DNA from: Bacteroidaceae bacterium
GTDB taxonomy: Bacteria; Bacteroidota; Bacteroidia; Bacteroidales; Bacteroidaceae
Assembly (NCBI GenBank): GCA_030843315.1
Contig: JAUUPT010000042.1
Coordinates: 1 to 36,365, forward strand
DNA: 36,365 nt
Direction of reading: 5' to 3'
The stretch's first letter is position 1. Every line of letters starts with the position of its first letter. Below, piece by piece: positions 1 through 9,120 of the stretch. The notes beneath the pieces were generated by a model, which was given only the letters and a program-made list of their open reading frames with translations, ran no database searches and was not told the DNA's origin. A program made the position numbers and the translations under genes.

Positions 1-52
1 ATTAGAGATGCTGACTAATGTAAAAATAATCAAAGAAAAATAGATATTTACT

Positions 53-2218
53 ATGGATATTGCACAATTTATATCACAATTCCTTTACCGGATTCGCTAT
101 TGGTTGTTATGGGGCAGTTTACTTGTCACAGGATTAGTGATTTACTTCACTCAGTTTCTACCCTATAGCTATACCGTAGAAAGTAGTCTCTATGCCGGTG
201 TAACTAATGCTACTACAATAGATGGCACAACCGTAAATTTTGCAACGATTAATAGCACATTCGATAACCTCATTAATATAGCAAAATCACGTGGTACATT
301 GGAAAAGGTATCAGTCCGTCTGCTTGCCAATGCCTTAACATACGGAGAAGAATGGAAAGATAACCACTATATACAAGCCAAGCATTATCGCCAATTACTT
401 CAAATAACACCTAAAGAAGTTTTAGCATTAGTAGATAGAAAAGACGTGAATAAGACTGCTGAAGCACTTTTTGCTTATCGAAAAGAAAATGGCAGTAATT
501 TTGTATATTCTATGTTTAATCGTCCGGTAGCTTTCTATAGCGCCAATGCCTTAAATAAGATTCAAGTGTTACGTGCTGGAAACAGTGATATCCTCAATTT
601 AAGTTATACAGCAGATGATCCTGGTATTACTCAGCAGACAGTCATTATCCTTATTGATGAATTATTGAAAGCTTATGAAATATTACGTTTCAAGGCAACT
701 AATGATGTCATTGCTTACTTTGAAGAACAAGTACGATTAGCTAAAATACGATTAAATGAAGAGGAAGATGACTTGATGAGATATTGTGTTCAAGAACAAG
801 TCATTAACTACGTAGAAGAGACTAAAGCTCTTGCTAATACCCGTTATGGCGCAGATGACCGTTTGGAAGAAACCATGCGTAATTATGAAAGTGCAGTAGC
901 TTTGCGCAAAATGCTGGATGAAAAAATGGACATACGTGCCCAAATTATCCGCAACAATACCAATCTCTTGCAAGAACTGAACAAAGTTAGTGCATTGAAC
1001 CAAAGTATCATGGAGCAAGAGATTTTTATAGCAGAGGCAGCCCAAAATAGCAACGAAAATCTGCAAAAGAATAAAGAAAATCTGCAAAAAGCTGAAGAAA
1101 AAATTAGTCATATTTCGGATAATTTGAATGAATATAATTTCACTAAAGAAGGGGTTGGCATTCAAGATATGGTCGCTGAATGGTTAACAGCATTAGTTAA
1201 TGAAGCCAAAGCCGGAGCCGAATTAAAAGTCTTAAAGAACCGTCAACGAGAAATTTTTGAGCAATATAGTCATATGTCACCTGTAGGGACTCAAGTAACA
1301 CGTAAGCAACGTGCTATTGGTATTGCAGAAGATAACTATCGCAATCAGATACGTGGATTGGCAGAAGCTAATCTCCGTTTGAAGAATATTGAGATGAATT
1401 CCAGTAATCTGCAGACAGTATCCCCACCTGACTATCCTTTGACGGACAATGGACGTAAGCGACTTATATACATCGTATTAGCCTTTGTTGGTAGCCTTGT
1501 ATTTATCATCACATACTTCCTGCTCATCGAATTATTGGATCGCACGCTTCGAGATGCTTTCCGCAGCAAACGTTTGACAGGTTTGCCGGTCATTGCAGCA
1601 TTCAATGGAGTAAGCAACCTCAAATTCCGTGGTTTCTTGAAAGCTTGCAACCGTATAGCTGCCGCATATTGTTGTCGCCAGTTGAATGGGCACCTTCAAG
1701 CAGGACGTCCTACTGTTATTAATTTGTTGAGTATGGAACCGCGAGAAGGTAAAAGTTATCTATCGAAGTACTTTACGGAATACTGGGAATCGGAAGGTTT
1801 ACGGGTACGTATTGTCAGACCTGGAATTGACTTTGAAGCAGACTCCCGAGAGTATGTCAATGCCCAACAGCTATCTGATTTCTGGCAACTCAATGAGGCT
1901 GAAGAAAAACCGGATATTATTTTAATTGAATATCCTGCTGCCAGCACAGCATCCCTCCCATTGCCAGTTCTTCAGAAAGCAGACGCAAATCTTTTGGTAG
2001 CTAATGCATGTCGTCTCTGGCGTACCAGTGATACAATGACATTGAAGCCTATCAAAGAAGCAATGGGTGATACGCCAATATATCTCTATCTGAACAATGC
2101 CGACCGTGAAGTTGTAGAAGCATTTACCGGTAGCTTGCCACCACAAACTCCAGTACATTCATTCTTCAGCCGATTGGCACAATTAGGATTAACATCTAAA
2201 AGCGCTGCTGTAAAATAA
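53..2218 (+). CDS. Wzz-like polysaccharide chain-length determinant with degenerate kinase-like C-terminus
   Basis: Inner-membrane polysaccharide co-polymerase expected to set chain length of the exported polymer. A first membrane segment lies at about residues 14-36. It is followed by a long periplasmic region rich in charged heptad-like helices (about 210-460), then a second membrane segment at about 472-495. The cytoplasmic tail looks like a BY-kinase ATPase domain but is eroded: MEPREGKS (561-568) keeps GKS but lacks the first Gly of a Walker A, and the Walker B-like stretch DIILIEYP (621-628) has Glu where Asp is usual. There is no Tyr-rich C-terminus, so autokinase activity is doubtful. 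It is followed after 24 bases by the Wzy-like gene, in the usual Wzz-Wzy order. The ATG at 53 fits the membrane topology. The operon probably begins upstream of the window. Confidence 0.85.
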   Translation: MDIAQFISQFLYRIRYWLLWGSLLVTGLVIYFTQFLPYSYTVESSLYAGVTNATTIDGTTVNFATINSTFDNLINIAKSRGTLEKVSVRLLANALTYGEEWKDNHYIQAKHYRQLLQITPKEVLALVDRKDVNKTAEALFAYRKENGSNFVYSMFNRPVAFYSANALNKIQVLRAGNSDILNLSYTADDPGITQQTVIILIDELLKAYEILRFKATNDVIAYFEEQVRLAKIRLNEEEDDLMRYCVQEQVINYVEETKALANTRYGADDRLEETMRNYESAVALRKMLDEKMDIRAQIIRNNTNLLQELNKVSALNQSIMEQEIFIAEAAQNSNENLQKNKENLQKAEEKISHISDNLNEYNFTKEGVGIQDMVAEWLTALVNEAKAGAELKVLKNRQREIFEQYSHMSPVGTQVTRKQRAIGIAEDNYRNQIRGLAEANLRLKNIEMNSSNLQTVSPPDYPLTDNGRKRLIYIVLAFVGSLVFIITYFLLIELLDRTLRDAFRSKRLTGLPVIAAFNGVSNLKFRGFLKACNRIAAAYCCRQLNGHLQAGRPTVINLLSMEPREGKSYLSKYFTEYWESEGLRVRIVRPGIDFEADSREYVNAQQLSDFWQLNEAEEKPDIILIEYPAASTASLPLPVLQKADANLLVANACRLWRTSDTMTLKPIKEAMGDTPIYLYLNNADREVVEAFTGSLPPQTPVHSFFSRLAQLGLTSKSAAVK

Positions 2219-2242
2219 GACTCCAGCATATAAAAAAAGAAT

Positions 2243-3706
2243 ATGGCACTATCAATAAAAAGTAATCACACTGATTGGACACCTAAAGGAATGGTTTATA
2301 TACTATTCTTTCTAGGATTGGCTACCATGGTATATGGGCTCATAACCTCCCAGTGGTTGATCTTTGCTGGTATTGCATTTTTACCTATTGCTACCATATT
2401 TCTTTTTTTCTTCGCAAAGAAGCCTATGTTCAGTTATCTTCTGTTTGGGTTTATTGTTTGTTACTTTTCTGCAATATACCGATATGCCCGTGTAGAAGGT
2501 TTAAGTGTTATTGTAGATATTGCGCTTGGGGTTTCAATGATTTCTATTCTTATTAATGTTATTAATCAAAGAGATAGTTATCTTTGGAAAAATGCATTTA
2601 ATATATTAATAGCGACCCACTTAATATGGGTATCTTACATTCTTATATGCCTGCTGAACCCTAATATACGAATATATAACTTGGCTGCCAATCGCAGTGT
2701 TTTTCTTACCGTTCCTTTGATATATATCATTTCAAGTATATTATTGTATAAATTCAACCAATTAAAAACAACTCTTCTACTATTAGGATTTTTTGTTATT
2801 ACAGCAGCGATGAAAGTTTATTGGCAGAAATCCAAAGGCTTCGACTGTGTCGAGTATAATTGGTTAGTAAATGAAGGAGGTGGAATAACTCACTTGTTAA
2901 GAACAGGTATTCGTTATTTCTCCTTTTATACCGATGCAGGAAATTTTGGTTCCAGTATGGGTATGTTTACTATAACTTTTGGGATTTTGACATTTGTTGC
3001 TAAAAAAAACATTTCACGCCTATTTTGTTTAGGGGTAACAGTATTAGCAGCAGCTGGTATGATTATGTCAGGTACACGTGGTGCAATGGTAGTCCCTTTT
3101 GCCGGCTTAGCATTATATTGCCTACTTAGTAAAAGTATGAAAATGATAACGACTTGTATAATTGTGGGAGGATTATCATTTTGCTTTTTCTACTTTACTG
3201 ATATCGGTAATGGCAATTCTTTTATCAGGCGTATGCGTACTGCTTTTCGTCCTACTGAAGATGCTTCTTTTAATGTACGTTTATACAACCAGGAGCGTAT
3301 TGCATATTACCTAAAAGATAAACCTTTTGGAATTGGAATCGGTGGAGAAATAATGGACATAGATAAATTGGGAGAGTCCACCGAAGAAAAATCGATTCCT
3401 CCGGATTCTTTTTATGTAAATATATGGATAGAAAGTGGCGTTGTAGGATTATCTCTTTATATAGCTCTTCAAGTTTTAGTTCTACTACGATGCATTTATC
3501 TCATAATGTTCAGAATAAAAAACAAACAGTTAAGTCAAATTCTTGCAGCTTTAGTAGCTGGTGTTTTTGGAATATGGCTCAATGGCTATGTCGGCAGAGG
3601 AATGGGAATGTATCCCTCCAGTTTCATCATTAGTATTTTCATCATTTATTCACTGAATGGAATTTATATGGATAGAAAGATGAAAGCAAATGAAATTATG
3701 ATATAA
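2243..3706 (+). CDS. Wzy-like O-antigen polymerase/ligase membrane protein
   Basis: A 487-residue integral membrane protein with about a dozen hydrophobic segments. The family joins lipid-linked repeat units into polymer (Wzy) or ligates them to lipid A (WaaL). A large loop near residues 330-400 holds the family-type pattern: a Gly-rich FGIGIGGE, then PPDSFYVNIWIESGVVGLS, which resembles the HNxYL-type motif followed by a helix in the Wzy_C domain. It lies 24 bases after the Wzz-like gene and 49 bases before a GT2 gene, which favours a polymerase over a ligase. Sequence conservation in this family is low, so polymerase versus ligase cannot be settled from sequence. Confidence 0.8.
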   Translation: MALSIKSNHTDWTPKGMVYILFFLGLATMVYGLITSQWLIFAGIAFLPIATIFLFFFAKKPMFSYLLFGFIVCYFSAIYRYARVEGLSVIVDIALGVSMISILINVINQRDSYLWKNAFNILIATHLIWVSYILICLLNPNIRIYNLAANRSVFLTVPLIYIISSILLYKFNQLKTTLLLLGFFVITAAMKVYWQKSKGFDCVEYNWLVNEGGGITHLLRTGIRYFSFYTDAGNFGSSMGMFTITFGILTFVAKKNISRLFCLGVTVLAAAGMIMSGTRGAMVVPFAGLALYCLLSKSMKMITTCIIVGGLSFCFFYFTDIGNGNSFIRRMRTAFRPTEDASFNVRLYNQERIAYYLKDKPFGIGIGGEIMDIDKLGESTEEKSIPPDSFYVNIWIESGVVGLSLYIALQVLVLLRCIYLIMFRIKNKQLSQILAALVAGVFGIWLNGYVGRGMGMYPSSFIISIFIIYSLNGIYMDRKMKANEIMI

Positions 3707-3755
3707 AACAACATAGGACTATAGTAATATTAATTCTTAATAGCAAAGTACTGAT

Positions 3756-4946
3756 ATGAACGATTTTTTTTCCATATTTAATCCAGATTGGTGGGCAGAT
3801 GAAAACAATAATGCACTGCAAATGACTGATGCCATATTGTATCTGATATTCCTTATCCCAGTGGCATATCTTTTCATCTATGCAATTGCCTCATTGATGA
3901 AATATAAGAATCCCTACCCTGAAGCAAAAAAGCAGCATCGCTTTCTTGTGCTTTTCACTGTACTCCGCAATGGAAAGGAAGTGATAGAGTCAATCAATCA
4001 TTTTCTTGACACGCAAGATTATCCAAAAGATAAATGCGATATTGCAGTAGCAGCTACCCAACTGCCGGAAGAGGATTTGATCACTCTGCTACAAATGCCC
4101 GTCAATATCGTTGTGCCGGATAAAGAGCAGTGTACCAAAGTGTATGCTATTCAACAAGTGATGGAAAGATATTCACCTAATGAATACGATATGGTAGTCA
4201 TCTTCAATTCAGACAATCATATTGTTCCTAATGCATTGCATTTGCTCAACAATGCATACTATTCAGGATGTGATTCTATACAAGCACACCGTATGACGGA
4301 GAACTTGACAACTAATACAGCTGTTCTTAGTGCTGCCAGCGAAGAAATCAATAACAATATATTCCGTAAAGGACATACTAAATTGGGATTTTCGTCTGCA
4401 CTACTTGGTTCAGGTATGGCTTTTGATTTTGAAATGTTCCATCGTATATCCCAGACTCTCGAAGGTTCCGACCTTGCTAAAGCAATGGAAATAAGGCTTC
4501 TTGAAGAAAACATATATACCGAATACATGCAAGAGATTGTTTGCTATAGCAAAAAACAAGAACATGCAGACGAATATAGCCGTGAACGTCAGCGTTGGCT
4601 TTCCGCACAATACAACAGTACTTTCTTAGCTATGAAACGATTACCAATCGCATTCTTGCAAGGAAAGTGGGACTACTGTAACAAATTGTTCCAATGGTTG
4701 CTTCCTTCACGTTTCTTGCTCATAGCCTGTATCGTACTGATTACAGCAGCAATAACAGTACTCGATTGGTCACTGTGTATTAAGTGGTACTTGCTGTTGG
4801 TATTCATTGGAATCAGCTTCCTCATGGCATTGCCCGAAGGAGAAATTAACAAACGCTTTAAACGTGCCATTTGGACATTACCAGTTCTTATGTTTGCATC
4901 CATATTTAGTCATGTAATCAGGCTTTTCAAAAGAAAGAGAAAATGA
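3756..4946 (+). CDS. Divergent GT2-fold membrane glycosyltransferase paralogue lacking usual catalytic residues
   Basis: A 396-residue protein with an N-terminal membrane helix (about 26-48), a GT2-like domain and two or three C-terminal membrane helices (about 315-385). It is clearly a paralogue of the GT2 at 22589-23758: both share blocks such as SEEIN-N-IFR-GH-KLG-S-AL-GSGMAF and RWLSAQ, and the same topology. The catalytic positions differ. The paralogue has SDG, DAD and QRRRW; this protein has VAATQ (98-102), NSDN (151-154) and ERQRW (277-281) at the aligned places. It may be an inactive or accessory partner, or it may use a different donor. The next gene overlaps it by 4 bases (ATGA), so the two are translationally coupled. 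Confidence 0.78.
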   Translation: MNDFFSIFNPDWWADENNNALQMTDAILYLIFLIPVAYLFIYAIASLMKYKNPYPEAKKQHRFLVLFTVLRNGKEVIESINHFLDTQDYPKDKCDIAVAATQLPEEDLITLLQMPVNIVVPDKEQCTKVYAIQQVMERYSPNEYDMVVIFNSDNHIVPNALHLLNNAYYSGCDSIQAHRMTENLTTNTAVLSAASEEINNNIFRKGHTKLGFSSALLGSGMAFDFEMFHRISQTLEGSDLAKAMEIRLLEENIYTEYMQEIVCYSKKQEHADEYSRERQRWLSAQYNSTFLAMKRLPIAFLQGKWDYCNKLFQWLLPSRFLLIACIVLITAAITVLDWSLCIKWYLLLVFIGISFLMALPEGEINKRFKRAIWTLPVLMFASIFSHVIRLFKRKRK

Positions 4947-6067
4947 GGATTGCTATCGAGGCACAACGCATCTTCCGCCGTGACAAGCATGGCATGGACT
5001 TTGTTGTTCTTGAAACTCTGAGAGAGTTACAGAAATGCAAAGATGGAAACAAGTACTATGTACTTGTTTCCCCAGGTGAAGATCGTTGTCTGGAAGAATC
5101 GGAGAATCTCAGCATTATCGAGGTACATTGCCCTACTTATCCATTATGGGAACAAGTAGCATTGCCACGAACTATACAGCGGTTAAAGGTAGATTTGTTG
5201 CACTGCACATCCAATACAGCGCCACTATGGTGCCCTGTACCATTAGTGCTTACTTTGCATGATATCATCTACCTGGAACCGCGCCAGCATCGCAGTCCTT
5301 CTCTCTATCAAGAAATGGGTTGGTACTATCGCCGTTTGGTGGTTCCTAGAATCCTGAAGAAATGCAAAAAGATTATTACTGTATCTCATTTCGAATGCAA
5401 CCGCATTCGCGAAGTGCTGCACCTTCCTGAGGAACAGATTACAGCGGTCTACAATGGCTATAATAAGCACTTTACTCCTATAGAAATACTAGATCAAAGT
5501 ATCATTAGGAAATACATTCCACAAGAGGGATTCCTCTTTTTTTTGGGTAATACCGATCCAAAGAAAAATGCGGCACGCACTCTGAAGGCCTATGCCCTTT
5601 ACTTAAAGGAATCAGTTGTGAAACGTCCGTTGCTCATAGCTGATCTGAAAGAAGACTACATCGATAATCTTCTCCGCCAAGAAGGAATCACAGAGATAAA
5701 AGAATATCTATATTATCCAGGATATATTGCCAATCAGGATTTAGCAACTCTTTACAATGCAGCTTTTGCATTCCTTTATCCTTCATTACGCGAAAGCTTC
5801 GGTATTCCAATGCTCGAAGCAATGGCTTGCGGCACTCCTGTCATTACAAGTAATACCTCTGCCATGCCCGAAGTAGCAGGTGAAGGCGGAATATTAGTCG
5901 ATCCTAAACAACCGCAAGAAATAGCGGAAGCAATTCTAAATCTGGAAAGAAACGAGAGCTTGCGAAAAAGCCAAATAGGCTACGGATTGGAGCGAGTAAA
6001 ACTATTCTCTTGGCAACATACAGCAGAAGAATACCAAAAGATTTATACCAAAGTGCAGAAAGTATGA
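4943..6067 (+). CDS. GT4-family glycosyltransferase
   Basis: A 374-residue cytoplasmic GT-B enzyme expected to add a sugar from a nucleotide donor to the lipid-linked repeat unit. The N-terminal half has HDIIYLEP and ITVSHFECNRI, typical of mannosyltransferase-like GT4 enzymes. The C-terminal donor-binding half has FLGNTDPKKN (a phosphate-contact loop) and the E-x7-E block ESFGIPMLEAMACGTPVI, followed by SAMPEVAGEGGILVDP. The start ATG overlaps the stop of the preceding GT2-like gene, and its own stop overlaps the ATG of the next gene. All three are therefore co-translated. Donor and acceptor cannot be told from sequence. Confidence 0.87.
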   Translation: MRIAIEAQRIFRRDKHGMDFVVLETLRELQKCKDGNKYYVLVSPGEDRCLEESENLSIIEVHCPTYPLWEQVALPRTIQRLKVDLLHCTSNTAPLWCPVPLVLTLHDIIYLEPRQHRSPSLYQEMGWYYRRLVVPRILKKCKKIITVSHFECNRIREVLHLPEEQITAVYNGYNKHFTPIEILDQSIIRKYIPQEGFLFFLGNTDPKKNAARTLKAYALYLKESVVKRPLLIADLKEDYIDNLLRQEGITEIKEYLYYPGYIANQDLATLYNAAFAFLYPSLRESFGIPMLEAMACGTPVITSNTSAMPEVAGEGGILVDPKQPQEIAEAILNLERNESLRKSQIGYGLERVKLFSWQHTAEEYQKIYTKVQKV

Positions 6068-7110
6068 AAATAACCTATTTGGGATATGCATTTGGAAAAT
6101 CAATCAGGCGCTATCAAGAGGGGAATTATCCTTCTCACTTCTTGTATGGCTTTGCGGAGTTAACAAAAAAAGGAGAAAATGTCGGTTATGAATTAATTCC
6201 CTCCGGCATAATGGCTACTATTTCTTTCATGGGACGATTGATAAAGAACAAATCGGATATCATCGTTATTCCTTACGTTTATGAAGGTCCCCTATCGTTA
6301 TTAGCTATCTTAAAAGAATTCAAATTAATAAGAGCATCAATAATAGCAATTTCGCATAAAAGTTTTAAAAGAGAGCCTTCCTATATAAAAAGAATATTGT
6401 ATAAATGGCTGTATCGATCATTCGATAAAATATTATTCCATTCTCCATTGAATATGCAAGAAAGTCAAAAGTTGCATTGGGTAGACCCTTACAAAATGGA
6501 GATCATTCATTGGGGGGTTGACATTGACTTTTATAAGAAGATTTATTCAAAAGAAGCAACCGGATTTGTTTCTACCGGTCGTGAGAATCGTGATTTTAAG
6601 ACACTAATAGCAGCTTTCTCTAAAACAAATTATCCTTTGAGTATCTATACAAACGATGTAAATTATGAAAACAATTATACATTTCTCAAGCAGTATATAG
6701 ATAAATATCCTAATATACAAATCTCTTTGGTAGACAACATTAAGGAAACGGCATTAACGGCTATGAAACTGGTTGCCAGTTCATTCTGTGTCGTTATTCC
6801 CGTATATTCGGACTCCATATATTATTGTGTTGGGCACACATCCATTGTAGAAGCATTGGCATTGGGAAAACCGATTATTGCTACGCGAAATCCATACCAC
6901 CCTATAGACATTGAAAAGGAGGGAGTGGGGATATTGGTTGAACCGGAAGATATATCTTCATGGGACGAAGCCATTACATATTTAGTCCAACATGAGGATC
7001 AAGCGCTCCAAATGGGGAAAAAGGCAAAAGAATTGGCTGAAAAGGTTTATAACATAGAGCATTTTTCAGAAGAGTTATATGAAATCTGTTGCTCTCTAAT
7101 AGAAAAGTAA
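6064..7110 (+). CDS. Glycosyltransferase, GT-B fold (GT4-like)
   Basis: A 348-residue protein starting MKITYLGYAFGKS. The reading frame is open back to 6010, but the ATG at 6064 overlaps the upstream stop as ATGA, which matches the coupling seen one gene earlier, so I prefer it. The N-terminal half is divergent. The C-terminal half has the GT4 signature: VSTGRENRDFKTLIAA (the start of the donor domain), then GHTSIVEALALGKPIIATRNPYHP and GVGILVEPED. The role is sugar transfer in repeat-unit assembly on the inner face of the membrane. Donor unknown. It is the last gene before an 83-base gap that carries its own promoter. Confidence 0.82.
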   Translation: MKITYLGYAFGKSIRRYQEGNYPSHFLYGFAELTKKGENVGYELIPSGIMATISFMGRLIKNKSDIIVIPYVYEGPLSLLAILKEFKLIRASIIAISHKSFKREPSYIKRILYKWLYRSFDKILFHSPLNMQESQKLHWVDPYKMEIIHWGVDIDFYKKIYSKEATGFVSTGRENRDFKTLIAAFSKTNYPLSIYTNDVNYENNYTFLKQYIDKYPNIQISLVDNIKETALTAMKLVASSFCVVIPVYSDSIYYCVGHTSIVEALALGKPIIATRNPYHPIDIEKEGVGILVEPEDISSWDEAITYLVQHEDQALQMGKKAKELAEKVYNIEHFSEELYEICCSLIEK

Positions 7111-7148
7111 ACCTTAAGAAAACACTAAAAACCAAGATAACTTTTTAT

Positions 7149-7179
7149 TTTGTATAACCAGAAATAAATATTATCTTTG
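7149..7179 (+). promoter_or_regulatory. Internal Bacteroides-type promoter in the polysaccharide operon
   Basis: TTTG at 7149-7152, a 19-base spacer, then TATCTTTG at 7172-7179. This matches the -33/-7 consensus of the Bacteroides primary sigma factor exactly in sequence and spacing. It lies 14 bases before the ATG at 7194, which would give a very short leader of roughly 8 bases. Confidence 0.7.
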
Positions 7180-7193
7180 TAAAAAGCTCTAGT

Positions 7194-8339
7194 ATGGCAG
7201 ATTACATTATTACCAGTTTGCAATCGTGGGATGCCTCCTTTGGTGGAAATGCCAAAGATATAGCTTATGAATTATCCCGCCAACATCGTGTATTATACAT
7301 AAACAGCCATTCTGGAACAAAGCGAAGAGGAGTCAAATTACGTGAGATTCAAAAACAACTTTGGGTATTGGATTGCAATATCAGTTTATTTCCTGTCAAC
7401 AGATTACCCGATGGAATTCTATTCGATACAATAAACAAATATAATAACCATAAAATAGCCAAAGTAGTAAATCACTACACAGCCCAACTCAATTTTCAGA
7501 ATATTATACACTTCTGTGATAATGATGTATACCGTAGTTTTTACGCGCGTGATTTTTTGCAGGCATCCATTTACATATATTATCGACGTGACAATCTGCA
7601 TCCTGTCGATTATTGGAGTCGCCACATCGCAAGACTGGAACCGGCCATTATACAGAAAAGCGATATCGTGATGTGTAATTCGGCAGAGCTTGCCAAATAC
7701 GCACTCGCATATAAGTCACCTTCCTTCATTTATGATATCGGTCAAGGCGTTGATTTATCTGCTTATCGCACAGATATTTCTCATGCATTGCCCAATGACT
7801 GTCAAGGTCTCCCCCGCCCTTACATTGGATACATGGGGGCATTAACCTCTTCACGTTTAGATATAGAATTACTGTATCACTTGGCACAAAAGCGTCCCGA
7901 TTACACATTCCTTTTCATAGGAAAAAGAGACTCCATATTTATGAGCCATCCCCTAAGCCTCCTGCCTAATGTACACTTCTTAGGACTCAAGCCTATGGAA
8001 CAAATGCCTGCATATACACAGGCTATGGATGTCTGTCTGAACCCCCAAGCCATAAATGAAGTCACTATAGGGAATTATCCAAGGAAAGTCGACGAGTACC
8101 TGGCTATGGGGAAGCCCGTAGTAGCCACCCGTACTCACACGATGGAACTTTTCAAAGATTACGTCTATCTGTGCTCCTCTCTCGAAGAGTATCTCAAAGC
8201 TATAGACGATGCATTAGTAAATGATTCACCAGAAATACAGTCTAAGCGAATTACCTTTGCCCATACCCACAGTTGGGCGCATAGTGTAGAAAAGATTTAT
8301 AAAGCTATTGAAAATTATGAAAATACGAAGTCCATATAA
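7194..8339 (+). CDS. Glycosyltransferase, GT-B fold
   Basis: A 381-residue GT-B enzyme. The N-terminus, IITSLQSWDASFGGNAKDIA, is followed by VLYINS, a type seen in capsule and teichuronic acid glycosyltransferases (TuaH-like). The C-terminal half has YIGYMGALTSSRLDIELL (the beginning of the donor domain), FIGKRDS, VHFLGLKP, and KVDEYLAMGKPVVATRTHTM in the acidic donor-contact region. It follows its own promoter and so begins a second transcription unit that also contains the methyltransferase and the acetyltransferase. Its 3' end overlaps the next gene. The sugar donor cannot be inferred. Confidence 0.83.
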   Translation: MADYIITSLQSWDASFGGNAKDIAYELSRQHRVLYINSHSGTKRRGVKLREIQKQLWVLDCNISLFPVNRLPDGILFDTINKYNNHKIAKVVNHYTAQLNFQNIIHFCDNDVYRSFYARDFLQASIYIYYRRDNLHPVDYWSRHIARLEPAIIQKSDIVMCNSAELAKYALAYKSPSFIYDIGQGVDLSAYRTDISHALPNDCQGLPRPYIGYMGALTSSRLDIELLYHLAQKRPDYTFLFIGKRDSIFMSHPLSLLPNVHFLGLKPMEQMPAYTQAMDVCLNPQAINEVTIGNYPRKVDEYLAMGKPVVATRTHTMELFKDYVYLCSSLEEYLKAIDDALVNDSPEIQSKRITFAHTHSWAHSVEKIYKAIENYENTKSI

Positions 8340-9117
8340 TAGAGACGATCTTCAAATAAGTAAAAAAGACAAAGTAGCAGAGGTAGGTTCCGGGCATAAT
8401 CCCACCTATCGGGCCAATGTCATAGTCGAAAAATTTATCGACAGCAATTATCATCGGGGCGGAGATGTAAAGATATATCCTCATCAGCATTTTGTCAATG
8501 CAGATGGAGAACGACTCCCTTTCAAAGACAAAGAATTCGATTATGTCATCTGCAACCAAGTATTGGAACATGTAGAACATCCCGAAACGTTTGTTAGCGA
8601 ACAGAGTCGAATAGCCAAACGCGGCTACATTGAAACGCCCAGCCTTATAGGCGAGCAACTGTTCCCCAAGAAGTCGCACAAATGGGCGATACTGGATATT
8701 GATGGCAAACTGGTAATGTACGAAAAAGCCCGGATGGAAGAGAATTATGCCAATGACTATGGCCGTCTTTTCTTGAACTACCTCCCTTACCAATCCATCG
8801 TATTCCGACTCTTGGGACTTACAGAAGGAGCATTGATAACCAACAGGTATGAATGGGAAGGAGAAATTGAGATTATCGTCAATCCTACTGACGAAAAATA
8901 CCTTCGCTTCTTCACTCAACCATGGGATGATGAAATGATACGTATTATATTCCCTCCACGCAGCTTGGGCACTGAGATAGGAAAATTATTGAAAGCATTA
9001 TGTTTCTATTTCAAAGACGAAGTTCGTAAACGAAAGAAACACGAAGCACTCCTCACCTTAAACGAGTATTTGGAAATCCATAAAGAGAAGTACTCTGAAT
9101 TACTGAAAAAAACATAA
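8317..9117 (+). CDS. SAM-dependent methyltransferase (class I, Methyltransf_11-like)
   Basis: A 266-residue class I methyltransferase, probably adding an O-methyl group to the polysaccharide or a precursor. The SAM-binding motif I is VAEVGSGHNPTYRA near the N-terminus. It is followed by NADGERLPFKDKEFDYVICNQVLEHVEHPE, the standard acidic loop and post-II region of the Methyltransf_11 group. The frame is open from a TTG at 8308, but the ATG at 8317 gives the natural start MKIRSPYNRDD. The 23-base overlap with the preceding glycosyltransferase points to co-translation. The C-terminal 100 residues are not assigned to a known domain. Confidence 0.82.
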   Translation: MKIRSPYNRDDLQISKKDKVAEVGSGHNPTYRANVIVEKFIDSNYHRGGDVKIYPHQHFVNADGERLPFKDKEFDYVICNQVLEHVEHPETFVSEQSRIAKRGYIETPSLIGEQLFPKKSHKWAILDIDGKLVMYEKARMEENYANDYGRLFLNYLPYQSIVFRLLGLTEGALITNRYEWEGEIEIIVNPTDEKYLRFFTQPWDDEMIRIIFPPRSLGTEIGKLLKALCFYFKDEVRKRKKHEALLTLNEYLEIHKEKYSELLKKT

Positions 9118-9120
9118 AAT

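Noticed and set aside
53..2218. Bacterial tyrosine kinase (Wzc)
   Set aside because: Walker A and B are degenerate and there is no C-terminal Tyr cluster.
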